The notes under the pieces are model-generated. The model was not told the origin of the DNA, did not search any database, and worked only from the letters and a program-made list of their open reading frames with translations. A stretch of 10,114 nucleotides of DNA from CAZFAP01 sp964516325. GTDB taxonomy: Bacteria; Auribacterota; JABMQX01. The stretch covers positions 1-10,114 of the forward strand of contig CAZFAP010000179.1 in NCBI GenBank assembly GCA_964516325.1. Direction: 5' to 3'. The translations under genes were made by a program, and so were the position numbers. Shown here one piece after another: positions 1-6,603 of this stretch. Each line of letters opens with the position of its first letter. The first letter of the stretch is position 1.

Positions 1-124
1 CGAGTCCAGTCCGTACGAAAGGCGCTGGTTCTGATATAAGCGGCGGGCCACGCCGCACTCGTGGATGGCGCGACGATCGTTTTGGGCGCGCCAGAAGGTT
101 CGCACGGGAGCGTTGAATACAAAA

Positions 125-688
125 ATGCATAGAGGCAGGAAAAGCACCTCAAGAGCGGTTCTGGCAGCGATGGTTCTTATATCCATCGGCCAGGTCGCCC
201 CAGAAGCTCGCCCGGCGCAGAATAGTCGCAAAAAAGGCAGCGAGCAGGTTCGCGAGAAAGCGAATGCGCAAAAAGCCACGCAGCAACGGCAATCCGGTCC
301 AACGGCTCGGGCCGACGCTCCAACCCCAGACTCGACCTCGCCGGTATCCTTGCTGATAGACCTTCAGCCGGCATTTGAGACCTGGCAAGAGCTCAATTTG
401 GTCTGTTTCGCGAACACGTACAGCGGGGAATGCAGCGGGCGGAGCGAAAATACAAGTGTCCAGATGGCAATCTCCGGAACGATAGAGAAGCCGGCGCCGG
501 ACAAGTTCCTCGTCACTTATAATCTTGAAGTCAAACTCACGGACCGTTCGGGCACGACCCGCTTTTCGGCAGCGGGGTCGGGCTTGCTCGCAAAGGACAA
601 GCCGACGAGTGTGGTAGTGATCGCGGGGAGGGCTGTCGTGATGACCGCAACTGTTTTTCAGGAGGAGGATGCCGAGCCCAAGAAGTAA
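125..688 (+). CDS. Exported protein of unknown function, paralogue of the next gene
   Basis: I do not recognise this 187-residue protein. The N-terminus is basic (RGRK), followed by a short hydrophobic stretch at about residues 11-24, which fits a signal peptide. Residues 30-70 are a polar linker rich in Gln, Arg, Lys, Ala and Pro. From about residue 72 to 178 the alternating hydrophobic pattern suggests a small beta-sandwich domain. This domain aligns with residues 47-154 of the downstream gene product, sharing AISG (116-119 here), an AGSG turn and a final G-R-strand segment. Two cysteines (C94 and C103) could form a disulfide outside the cytoplasm. I chose ATG 125 because the longer frame, from ATG 65, has no ribosome binding site and would bury the signal peptide. 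GGGAG at 106-110 lies 14 nt upstream, which is rather far, so the start is uncertain. The downstream gene is probably co-transcribed. Confidence 0.7.
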   Translation: MHRGRKSTSRAVLAAMVLISIGQVAPEARPAQNSRKKGSEQVREKANAQKATQQRQSGPTARADAPTPDSTSPVSLLIDLQPAFETWQELNLVCFANTYSGECSGRSENTSVQMAISGTIEKPAPDKFLVTYNLEVKLTDRSGTTRFSAAGSGLLAKDKPTSVVVIAGRAVVMTATVFQEEDAEPKK

Positions 689-712
689 ACGGCCATGACG
701 CGGAGGTTTCGC

Positions 713-778
713 ATGAAGCTGACCATCTGTACAGAGGCGCGGATAAGTCGAACAATGCAGCTCACCGGGAAACGATGA
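713..778 (+). CDS. Possible 21-residue leader micro-ORF coupled to the next gene
   Basis: This 22-codon frame encodes a short basic peptide beginning MKLTIC and ending TGKR. CGGAGG (701-706) lies 6 nt before the ATG, an excellent ribosome binding site. The TGA stop (776-778) overlaps an ATG at 775 that opens the long form of the following gene, giving an ATGA junction typical of translational coupling. It sits between two paralogous exported-protein genes. The peptide has no recognisable family. It may be a leader that feeds ribosomes to the next gene, or a chance frame. Confidence 0.35.
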   Translation: MKLTICTEARISRTMQLTGKR

Positions 779-804
779 GCTTGAAGAAAAGGAGGATACG
801 CGAA

Positions 805-1281
805 ATGCTCAGGGAAGTGATCGGAATATGTTTGGCGGTATTGATGGCGGGCGCGGCCGCGGCGGCGGTGGAACTGGAGGGCGAACAGCCCGTGGGCGCC
901 TATCCGGTGCAGATCGTGCGACCGGAGGTGCAAATCCTGGACAGACCGGTTACTCTTGAAGTCCAGGTGGACCCAAGTCTCGGCGTAGATACGGCGATGA
1001 TGATTCTCTGCGCGACGAGCGTCTATCGCGGCGAGGTCCACATGGACCGGCAGGACGTGAGGGTGCGGCTGGCAATCTCCGGTGAAATCAAAGAACTGTC
1101 CCCGAAGAAAATCCTCGTCTCATTCGACATGGAAGGTCAGTCCGACGATACAACCGGTGGGAGAGGCTTCGCGGGGAGCGGCGCCGCTTTTCTCGAGCCG
1201 GGAAGACCGAAGACCGTACTGACCATCGGCGGCAGATCGCTCATATTGACCATTAGGTTCGCCGAGCAGGAATCACAATAG
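805..1281 (+). CDS. Small exported beta-rich protein of unknown function, paralogue of the upstream gene
   Basis: I do not recognise this 158-residue protein. From ATG 805 it opens with a clean signal peptide: a charged start (MLRE), a hydrophobic core around residues 5-18, and an alanine run (16-21) where cleavage is likely. The mature part is beta-rich. Residues 47-154 align almost without gaps to residues 72-178 of the preceding gene product, with shared P-V-x-L, a Cys (C69 here, C94 there), YxGE, AISG, AGSG and G-G/x-R near the end. Only one cysteine remains, so the possible disulfide of the neighbour is absent. AAGGAGG (789-795), 9 nt upstream, supports ATG 805. A start at 775 (10 residues longer, adding KKRRIR) is also possible, because that ATG overlaps the stop of a micro-ORF. 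No convincing terminator follows before the convergent kinase gene. Confidence 0.75.
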   Translation: MLREVIGICLAVLMAGAAAAAVELEGEQPVGAYPVQIVRPEVQILDRPVTLEVQVDPSLGVDTAMMILCATSVYRGEVHMDRQDVRVRLAISGEIKELSPKKILVSFDMEGQSDDTTGGRGFAGSGAAFLEPGRPKTVLTIGGRSLILTIRFAEQESQ

Positions 1282-1358
1282 CAGGTACGGGGCGGGGCAC
1301 GGCCTGCGGACCCGGTTTCCAAATGCTGGCGCAGCGGCGCTTTCTCTGATCGCCGACG

Positions 1359-2855
1359 TCAGGCGAGGTCGGACAGCCTGTGGAAGGAATCTCTCAGTTG
1401 GAGATAGAGGGAGCGGTAAACGTCGTATAGCTCGGCGTACCGGCTGGCGTTTTCGGGGATGGGGGTCGTCGTGGATTCGAGTTTTATGAGTTCTCCACAG
1501 GCTCGCTGAAGGCTCGGATAGATTCCCACACCCACACCAGCGAGAATGGCGGCGCCCGTCGCGGCTTCCTCCCTCATGTTGACGGTGATGGCGTCGCGGC
1601 CATAGACGTCCGCCTGAATTTGCCGCCAGAGTTCGCTTCTCGCGCCTCCCCCAGATAGAACGATTTTCTCGGGGTTGACGCCGAGGCTCAGGAAGAGGTC
1701 GAGGCAATCTTTCATGGCGAAGGCAACGCCCTCCATCACGGCCCGCGCAAGGTGCGAGAGGGAGTGGTTGATCGTCAGCCCGACGAAACATCCTCTCGCC
1801 GCGGGGTCCAGATGCGGAGAGCGCTCGCCGAGAAGATACGGGAGAAACAGCAACCCGTCGCTTCCGGCGGGGACCGATCTCGCGGCATCGTCAATCTGCA
1901 TGTAATCTAAACCAGAGGCAAGTCTGTCTCTGAACCATTTCAGGCAAAGACCCGCGGAGAGAATGGCGCCCATCAAATGCCACATGCCCGGGACAGCGTG
2001 GCAAAAGGAATGGATGCGCAGCTCTGGGTCGGTCCTGTACGTTCTCGTCGGAGTAAAAAGCTGACCACCGGTGCCGATGGTGGAAAGCGCGATTCCTTCC
2101 TCCACCACCCCGTTGCCGATGGCCGCCATGGACTGGTCTCCACCTCCCGCGACGACAGGAATTCCGCCGACAAGCCCCAATTCCTCCGCGGCGGATTTGG
2201 TGAGCGTGCCGACCACGTCTTGAGACTCATGAAGAGGAGGAAGTTGCTCCTCGGAAATGCCGACCAGGCGGAGGAGTTCCTCGCTCCACGTTCGGCTTCT
2301 AACGTCGAGAAGCAGCGAACTCGAAGCGTCGGTGACCTCCGTGGCGAGTTCGCCGGTTAGCCGGTAGCGAACATAGTCTTTTGGCAGAAAGACTGTGGCG
2401 ATTCGAGAAAATGTGCTTGGCTCGTTCTCCTTCAGCCACAAAAGCGTGGCCACCATAAACCCCGGCGACAGTGAATTCCCCGCAAGGTCCCGGAGTTTTT
2501 CCTTGCCGAGGAGGTCGAGGACTGCCTGGCATTGCTTGGCGCTTCGCCTGTCCGCCCAGATGATGGCGGGGCGAAGGAGAGAATTGTTTTTGTCGAGGAG
2601 AACCGTTCCGTGCATCTGGCCTGACAAGCCGATTCCCGCGATGTCCTGAGGATTCACTCCGCTCTGCGAAGCGACCGCGCGAACGGTATCTCTCACAGCC
2701 GCCCACCACGTTTCCGGATGTTGCTCCGCCCATTCGGGCTTGGGCGAGTCAATCCCGTATTCGGATTGAGACAGGGCGAGGAGCTTGCCGGACACGTCAA
2801 TGAGGACAGCTTTCGTGCTTGATGTGCCGATGTCTATTCCAAGAAGGGTTTTCAT
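1359..2855 (-). CDS. xylB: Xylulokinase-like FGGY carbohydrate kinase
   Basis: This is an ATP-dependent cytosolic sugar kinase of the FGGY family, 498 residues, full family length. The N-terminal actin-like lobe starts with the phosphate loop GIDIGTSSTKA (6-16, with D8). The GQMHG motif (79-83) and the following RPAIIWADRRS (95-105) are characteristic of xylulokinases. The catalytic base is probably D240 in AGGGDQ. The second lobe carries the ATP-binding STIGTGG (258-264), the FGGY signature around GERSPHLDPAARG (343-355) and SGGGARSELW (401-410). The family reaction is D-xylulose to D-xylulose 5-phosphate, but FGGY members also use other ketoses and polyols. It is the third gene after a glycyl radical enzyme and its activase, 28 nt downstream of the latter. 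Its real substrate may therefore be an intermediate of that pathway. No strong ribosome binding site precedes the ATG. The family call is firm, the exact sugar is not. Confidence 0.9.
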   Translation of the reverse strand: MKTLLGIDIGTSSTKAVLIDVSGKLLALSQSEYGIDSPKPEWAEQHPETWWAAVRDTVRAVASQSGVNPQDIAGIGLSGQMHGTVLLDKNNSLLRPAIIWADRRSAKQCQAVLDLLGKEKLRDLAGNSLSPGFMVATLLWLKENEPSTFSRIATVFLPKDYVRYRLTGELATEVTDASSSLLLDVRSRTWSEELLRLVGISEEQLPPLHESQDVVGTLTKSAAEELGLVGGIPVVAGGGDQSMAAIGNGVVEEGIALSTIGTGGQLFTPTRTYRTDPELRIHSFCHAVPGMWHLMGAILSAGLCLKWFRDRLASGLDYMQIDDAARSVPAGSDGLLFLPYLLGERSPHLDPAARGCFVGLTINHSLSHLARAVMEGVAFAMKDCLDLFLSLGVNPEKIVLSGGGARSELWRQIQADVYGRDAITVNMREEAATGAAILAGVGVGIYPSLQRACGELIKLESTTTPIPENASRYAELYDVYRSLYLQLRDSFHRLSDLA

Positions 2856-2883
2856 TTCGGACCGAGTCGCAGGGGCTCCCGCC

Positions 2884-3825
2884 TTAACTTCCGAGAGAAG
2901 GCGGGTCCAGCCGGGAGCAATAGACAGTCAAGCCGTTCTTCTCGAAGAGGCTGACGACGGCTTTCAGTTCTTCCTCGGAATGGACTTCCTGCGCCTTCAA
3001 CTTGTATTCGAGCCTGACGCTATTGTACTTGCCCTCGCCAATTCGGTGGTAGGGGAGAATTTCGATTCGCCGGAGATTCGTCGCAGCAGGCAAATGCTCG
3101 ATAAGCTGACCGAGCGCCAGAATATCTTCCTGCGAATCATTGAGACCTCTGACGAGAGGAATGCGGATGGTCAGCGGTTTTCCCGATAGGCCGACTGTTC
3201 TGAGGTTGTCAAAAATGAGCCGATTGGAGGCGCCCGTCAACCTGCGATGCTTATCTTCGTCCATGACCTTGAGGTCGTAATACACGTGGTCGGCGAATTC
3301 GAGGCACTTTTCAAACTCCGAAGGCGGCGCGAAACCGGACGTATCGAGGATGGTGTGGATGCCGACCGCCGTCGCCCTCGAGAGAAGCTCGACAGTGAAA
3401 TCCACCTGAGCCAGCGGCTCTCCGCCGGAAACGGTCATTCCGCCACCGGAGGTCTCATAGAACCGCCTGTCCCGCTCGACTTCCCTGACGACCTCTTCCG
3501 GGGACATATCTCGCCCGATGAGTTCGATGGCCCCCGCTGGGCAAGATTCCGCGCACTTTCCACAGAGAAGACATTTCTCCTCTTCGTAGTCTTCCATGGG
3601 CGTGCTTTTCTTGCGAAGCGCCCCTGAGGGACAAGCCTCGTAACATTTCCCGCAAGCGATGCAGAGGTGCGGATAGAAAGCGAGCTCGCGCTCTTTACTA
3701 AGCCCCTCCGGATTGTGGCACCAAAGGCAGCGAAGCGGACAGCCCTTCAGAAAAACCGTCGTTCGGATGCCGGGACCGTCGTGGAGGGCAAATCTCTTTA
3801 TGGCGAAAAGCCTTCCCCGTGTCAT
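2884..3825 (-). CDS. Glycyl radical enzyme activase (radical SAM, two extra ferredoxin clusters)
   Basis: This 313-residue protein installs the glycyl radical on its partner enzyme, using S-adenosylmethionine and a reduced [4Fe-4S] cluster to make a 5'-deoxyadenosyl radical. The start region LHDGPGIRTTVFLKGCPLR (14-32) is typical of activases, with the radical SAM cysteines C29, C33 and C36 in CxxxCxxC. A ferredoxin insert follows, with two CxxCxxCxxxCP clusters at C55/58/61/65 and C85/88/91/95. Pyruvate formate-lyase activase lacks this insert, while activases of the glycerol dehydratase, hydroxyphenylacetate decarboxylase and benzylsuccinate synthase types have it. VSGGEP (132-137) binds the SAM methionine. 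The ATG overlaps the TGA of the radical enzyme gene by four bases (ATGA, 3822-3825), so the two are almost surely translated together. The open frame continues upstream to 4233, but only inside the partner gene in another frame, so I chose ATG 3825. Confidence 0.95.
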   Translation of the reverse strand: MTRGRLFAIKRFALHDGPGIRTTVFLKGCPLRCLWCHNPEGLSKERELAFYPHLCIACGKCYEACPSGALRKKSTPMEDYEEEKCLLCGKCAESCPAGAIELIGRDMSPEEVVREVERDRRFYETSGGGMTVSGGEPLAQVDFTVELLSRATAVGIHTILDTSGFAPPSEFEKCLEFADHVYYDLKVMDEDKHRRLTGASNRLIFDNLRTVGLSGKPLTIRIPLVRGLNDSQEDILALGQLIEHLPAATNLRRIEILPYHRIGEGKYNSVRLEYKLKAQEVHSEEELKAVVSLFEKNGLTVYCSRLDPPSLGS

Positions 3826-6146
3826 ACGCGGTGTTCGGCTCTGCTGATGATGTCGTCCTGGATGAGGGGATCGAGATTGACGAAGTAAGCATTCATGCCG
3901 TGGACGCGGACGATGATGTCGCGGTGTTTTTCGGGATGAACTTTTGCGTCCCTTAGAGTCTCGACATCCTGCACATTGTAGTGGATGTACCTCCCGCCCA
4001 TGTCCAGATAGGTTCTTATGAAGGACTTGAGCTTCTCGACGTCTTCGGAGCAGGTGACGACGCCTGGGGGAAGAGTCTGGCTGAAGCCGAGACCGTGCGT
4101 AGCTTTCCAATGAGGAAATTTTGTGACGGACCGAGCAAGGGCGGTGGGGCCGCTGCGATTGTAGCCCTGCATGGGGCCGATGCCGAAGGCGAAAGTCTCT
4201 CGGTGTCTCCGCCCGTCGGGTGTTGCCCCACATTTCATTCCGTACAGGACGTGAGTCGAAGGAGTGCTGAATCCAGGTCGGAAGGCGCCTCCAAAGGAGT
4301 TCCTGTATTTCGGGACCGTGTCCATGATTCTCTCGGCGATCTCGGCGGCGATGGAGTCCACGTAATCGTCATCGTTGCCGTATTTGGGGGCATGGTTGAC
4401 CAACGTCAGGCGGAGGGTCGGGTCGCTCCGGTAATTCGTGCGCAATCCTTGCAGAACCTCAGGCGCCCTGAGGCGCTTGTCCTCGAAGACAAGCTTTTTG
4501 ACGGCGGCGAGGGCGTCGGCGACGTTCGCCAGCCCATGGCAGAGAAAACCGGAGAAATTGTACCGGGCGCCGTTCTTCCGGAAGTCTCGCCCCTCTTCGA
4601 TGCAATCTTTCATGATCGCGGAAATGAATGGAACCGGGCGCAGTTCCGCCAGGAGCTTGTCGCATCGGTTAGCGCAGTCAACCGTCCGCTCGATAAAGAA
4701 ATCAACCTGTTTCCAGAAGGCTTTGTGAAGCTCTCCGTTAGATGGGTAATCCACCAGCGTGCCGGTGGGAAGCCCCACCCTTTTCCCTGTGAGGAGAGAG
4801 ACGCCGTCGTTCAGCGCCAATTCCAGGCACCTCGGCAGGGAAAACCAGCTCGCCGTGGTGCGAGCATTCTCCGCCCCTTGAACCAGCGGCTCCTGGCAGC
4901 CAGCGATCGCCGATTCGCGGGCGTCTTCCAACGAAACGCCCGTCGCGACCTTCGATTGCACGACGACATCGTCATTGATGATTGTCGGCTGGCCCCGCCC
5001 CTTCACAAGAAGCCGGACCGCCCTGTCAAGAAGCTCCGGGGGGGCGCCTTTGTGGACTTTGACAGTGATGGTGGGCAAGGGGGTCGCGAGGTCCTCGGTC
5101 GCCTCCAGAATCAAATAGGTAAGCTCGTTCGTCGCATCTCTTCCGTCGAAAAGGACGCCGCCGATTACGGCGTTTTGCGAAACCGCCCAGAGCTTCCTGC
5201 CGACGTTGATCTTGATCCAGAGATTTTGAATCAGCTCGATGGAAGCGGCACGGCCATCCTGGCCATGGTGAGAAAAGACGGGCGGGACGCCCGCGCGACG
5301 GTCGTTGCGGTAGTACGGGTACAAGAACTGGTCAACTCTTCCGAGGCTGAACGCGTAGGGGTTCGGCGTCTGCTCGATATGCATAATCACGTATGTCAGC
5401 CAGAAGGATTGGACCGCTTCGTGCAGACTTTCGGCGGGTCCGGCGGGGACTTTCTTCAGAATGCGGCTGATCTCGCGAAGCTCCCGCTGCCGCTCGGCGT
5501 CCGGCTCAGTCTCGGCCATGGAGGCGGCAAGGTCGCTATATCTTTTCGCAAAAGCCATTGCGGCGTTCAGAGCAATCCGGACGGATTCATAGAACAGCCG
5601 TTTTTCGCCGTCTTTCTCATCCCGGAGCTTCTGCTCGACGCGAGACAGGATTCCCGAATACCCTTCTGCGAGAACGGTGGGGGCATCGTAGATCGCGTGT
5701 CCCGTCACTGGCTCGACAAAAAAGACCGCCTCGTCCATCCAAGCTTGCTCTTCGGGCGTGAACAGCGAAGCTCTCGTCCTCTCGTATTCCTCATTGACCC
5801 AAAAATCTCTGACTCTCTCGATCCGTTCTTTTGGGAACGCCCCTTCCACCTCGTGATAGATGCCACCATAGCCGAGGTAGCCCGAAAATTGGTCAAGACC
5901 CGATTTGAACAGGTCGTAACTCGTCGCGAAAATGTCGTCCTCGGTCCCTACGAGAAGGTCGTTCGGCTCGATGGAGATTGGCATCTCGAGCAGCGTCTTC
6001 TCCAGCATCCGGGCGCGCCGAATCGGCAAGAGAAGACCTTCGGTCTCGAGGTAGGATTTCATCTTGATTTCTTCAAGGAGAAACCAGTTAACGAACGATT
6101 TCTTCTCGTCGAGTCGCGCCTTGAGTTTCTTGATTCTCGGCGTCAT
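3822..6146 (-). CDS. Glycyl radical enzyme, C-x-E type, unassigned substrate (probable dehydratase or eliminase)
   Basis: The protein has 774 residues: an N-terminal ten-stranded-barrel domain of the PFL family (about 1-630) and a C-terminal glycyl radical domain (about 650-774). The radical loop is RVHGMNAYF with Gly750 as radical site. The thiyl radical cysteine is Cys417 in AGCQEP, with Glu419 two residues later. Such Cys-x-Glu pairs mark dehydratases, C-N or C-S lyases and arylacetate decarboxylases, not pyruvate formate-lyase, which has Cys-Cys. GHAIYD (149-154) supplies His150, probably equivalent to the catalytic base His of glycerol dehydratase. NPYAFSLGRVDQFLYPYY (262-279) is the usual GR-DQ-YPYY block. 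The segment after the cysteine reads RTT (429-431) where I recall WHD in glycerol-type dehydratases, so the pocket differs. There is no N-terminal extension of the kind that targets enzymes to microcompartments. CAGGAGAAA sits 6-8 nt before ATG 6146. Activase and FGGY kinase genes follow in the same operon. Confidence 0.93.
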   Translation of the reverse strand: MTPRIKKLKARLDEKKSFVNWFLLEEIKMKSYLETEGLLLPIRRARMLEKTLLEMPISIEPNDLLVGTEDDIFATSYDLFKSGLDQFSGYLGYGGIYHEVEGAFPKERIERVRDFWVNEEYERTRASLFTPEEQAWMDEAVFFVEPVTGHAIYDAPTVLAEGYSGILSRVEQKLRDEKDGEKRLFYESVRIALNAAMAFAKRYSDLAASMAETEPDAERQRELREISRILKKVPAGPAESLHEAVQSFWLTYVIMHIEQTPNPYAFSLGRVDQFLYPYYRNDRRAGVPPVFSHHGQDGRAASIELIQNLWIKINVGRKLWAVSQNAVIGGVLFDGRDATNELTYLILEATEDLATPLPTITVKVHKGAPPELLDRAVRLLVKGRGQPTIINDDVVVQSKVATGVSLEDARESAIAGCQEPLVQGAENARTTASWFSLPRCLELALNDGVSLLTGKRVGLPTGTLVDYPSNGELHKAFWKQVDFFIERTVDCANRCDKLLAELRPVPFISAIMKDCIEEGRDFRKNGARYNFSGFLCHGLANVADALAAVKKLVFEDKRLRAPEVLQGLRTNYRSDPTLRLTLVNHAPKYGNDDDYVDSIAAEIAERIMDTVPKYRNSFGGAFRPGFSTPSTHVLYGMKCGATPDGRRHRETFAFGIGPMQGYNRSGPTALARSVTKFPHWKATHGLGFSQTLPPGVVTCSEDVEKLKSFIRTYLDMGGRYIHYNVQDVETLRDAKVHPEKHRDIIVRVHGMNAYFVNLDPLIQDDIISRAEHRV

Positions 6147-6206
6147 TTGCGTTTCTCCTGGCGAGAAAGGCGCATCCGGCTGGCGTTTGGAGGCAGGCAA
6201 CCTCAC

Positions 6207-6214
6207 TTACGTAA
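6207..6214. promoter_or_regulatory. Palindrome TTACGTAA over the predicted transcription start
   Basis: A perfect 8-base palindrome is centred on the predicted start site of the radical enzyme operon. A repressor bound here could control the operon. The site is short and could arise by chance, and no regulator gene is present in the window. Confidence 0.2.
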
Positions 6215-6217
6215 TTC

Positions 6218-6246
6218 AGCATACGTGCGGACAAATCGCCGGTCAA
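6218..6246 (-). promoter_or_regulatory. Sigma70-like promoter of the glycyl radical enzyme operon
   Basis: On the minus strand, TTGACC (6246-6241) is followed after exactly 17 bases by TATGCT (6223-6218). This is a good -35/-10 pair with ideal spacing. Transcription would start near 6211, giving a leader of about 65 nt before ATG 6146. The position fits the start I chose for the enzyme and excludes the longer GTG start at 6206 as the main one. The sequence match is clear; activity is inferred. Confidence 0.6.
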
Positions 6247-6317
6247 GAATAAACACAGCGAAACCGCACCAAAACCATAGAACGGCATGAACGATGAGAA
6301 ACGTTCCACCGCTTGTC

Positions 6318-6422
6318 ATGCAGTTGCAGCCACAGAAGCAATTGGATAATATGCCATGTTGCGGATGTGGCTGTGTTTTGGGGGACGGCGTTACGCCGGT
6401 CCTTCAGAGCTTCGATTGTTGA
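6318..6422 (+). CDS. Doubtful 34-residue cysteine-rich micro-ORF
   Basis: This frame has 35 codons and reads MQLQPQKQLDN followed by MPCCGCGCVLGD, ending FDC. Five cysteines in 34 residues, four of them in CCGCGC, is unusual and resembles a metal-binding cluster. I see no ribosome binding site before either ATG (6318 or 6352). The second half runs through one of the GC palindromes of this region (6386-6398), which argues for a chance frame. Function unknown; probably not a gene. Confidence 0.12.
   Translation: MQLQPQKQLDNMPCCGCGCVLGDGVTPVLQSFDC
6386..6398. repeat. Short palindrome CGGCG-TTA-CGCCG
   Basis: Five-base arms around a TTA loop. A related GGCG-CTA-CGCC palindrome occurs at 9647-9657, at the 3' end of the dehydrogenase gene, so the pattern recurs between genes within this window. 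Confidence 0.5.
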
Positions 6423-6435
6423 TCTGCGTCCAGTC

Positions 6436-6455
6436 CCCTGGGCGTTTGCCCCGGG
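6436..6455. repeat. Imperfect hairpin, 8-base arms, GTTT loop
   Basis: The arms CCCTGGGC (6436-6443) and GCCCCGGG (6448-6455) pair at seven of eight positions around GTTT. It belongs to the palindrome cluster of this intergenic region. No T-run follows, so it is not a typical terminator. Confidence 0.5.
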
Positions 6456-6515
6456 CTATGTGGGTCGGTGGCGGGCTGCGTCCAGTCTCGCGTGGCCCCC
6501 TGGTACCCGTGTCTT

Positions 6516-6566
6516 CGTGCCTTTGTGGTTGTTATGGCGATCTCACCGCCAAGACACAAAGGCACG
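6516..6566. repeat. 51-base inverted repeat with 12-bp perfect arms
   Basis: CGTGCCTTTGTG (6516-6527) pairs perfectly with CACAAAGGCACG (6555-6566). Inside the loop, TGGCG (6535-6539) pairs with CGCCA (6547-6551), making a nested stem. From memory, similar elements of the type CTTTGTG...CACAAAG are scattered in many copies in genomes of uncultured bacteria. No transposase or coding frame is attached, so if mobile it would be non-autonomous. Confidence 0.65.
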
Positions 6567-6569
6567 GTA

Positions 6570-6582
6570 GCCCCAACGGGGC
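6570..6582. repeat. Hairpin GCCCC-AAC-GGGGC
   Basis: A perfect five-base stem with an AAC loop, four bases after the 51-base inverted repeat and five before the next hairpin. It is part of the same tightly packed palindrome cluster. Confidence 0.5.
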
Positions 6583-6586
6583 GCAA

Positions 6587-6603
6587 TCCCGCCGGAGGCG
6601 GGA
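6587..6603. repeat. Hairpin TCCCGCC-GGA-GGCGGGA
   Basis: A perfect seven-base stem with a GGA loop. It is the strongest compact hairpin of the cluster and has no T-run on either side. Confidence 0.55.

Noticed and set aside
31..40. TATAAG (35-40) as a -10 box for the first gene
   Set aside because: No -35-like hexamer lies at a suitable distance upstream.
1282..1358. Terminator between the second exported-protein gene and the convergent kinase gene
   Set aside because: Only very short stems (GCTG-GCG-CAGC near 1325-1335; GCGC arms near 1329-1340) with a broken pyrimidine run after them; too weak to call.
3826..4233. Upstream extension of the activase reading frame by 136 codons
   Set aside because: It lies wholly inside the radical enzyme gene in another frame. 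The activase signature begins at ATG 3825 with an ATGA overlap, and the extension is Arg/His/Ser-rich and unlike any activase.
3822..6146. Pyruvate formate-lyase identity for the radical enzyme
   Set aside because: The active site is Cys-x-Glu, not Cys-Cys, and the activase carries two additional ferredoxin clusters that the pyruvate formate-lyase activase lacks.
6147..6206. Longer start (GTG 6206) for the glycyl radical enzyme
   Set aside because: It would begin about five bases after the predicted transcript start, without a ribosome binding site, while ATG 6146 has CAGGAGAAA just upstream.
3981..6290. A 769-codon open frame on the plus strand, antisense to nearly all of the glycyl radical enzyme gene
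   Set aside because: The minus-strand gene has every family motif. The antisense frame has no recognisable domain, and a long open antisense frame is common opposite GC-rich coding sequence.
6386..6603. CRISPR array or integron attachment site
   Set aside because: The palindromes differ from one another, there is no regular repeat-spacer spacing, and no associated cas or integrase gene is seen.
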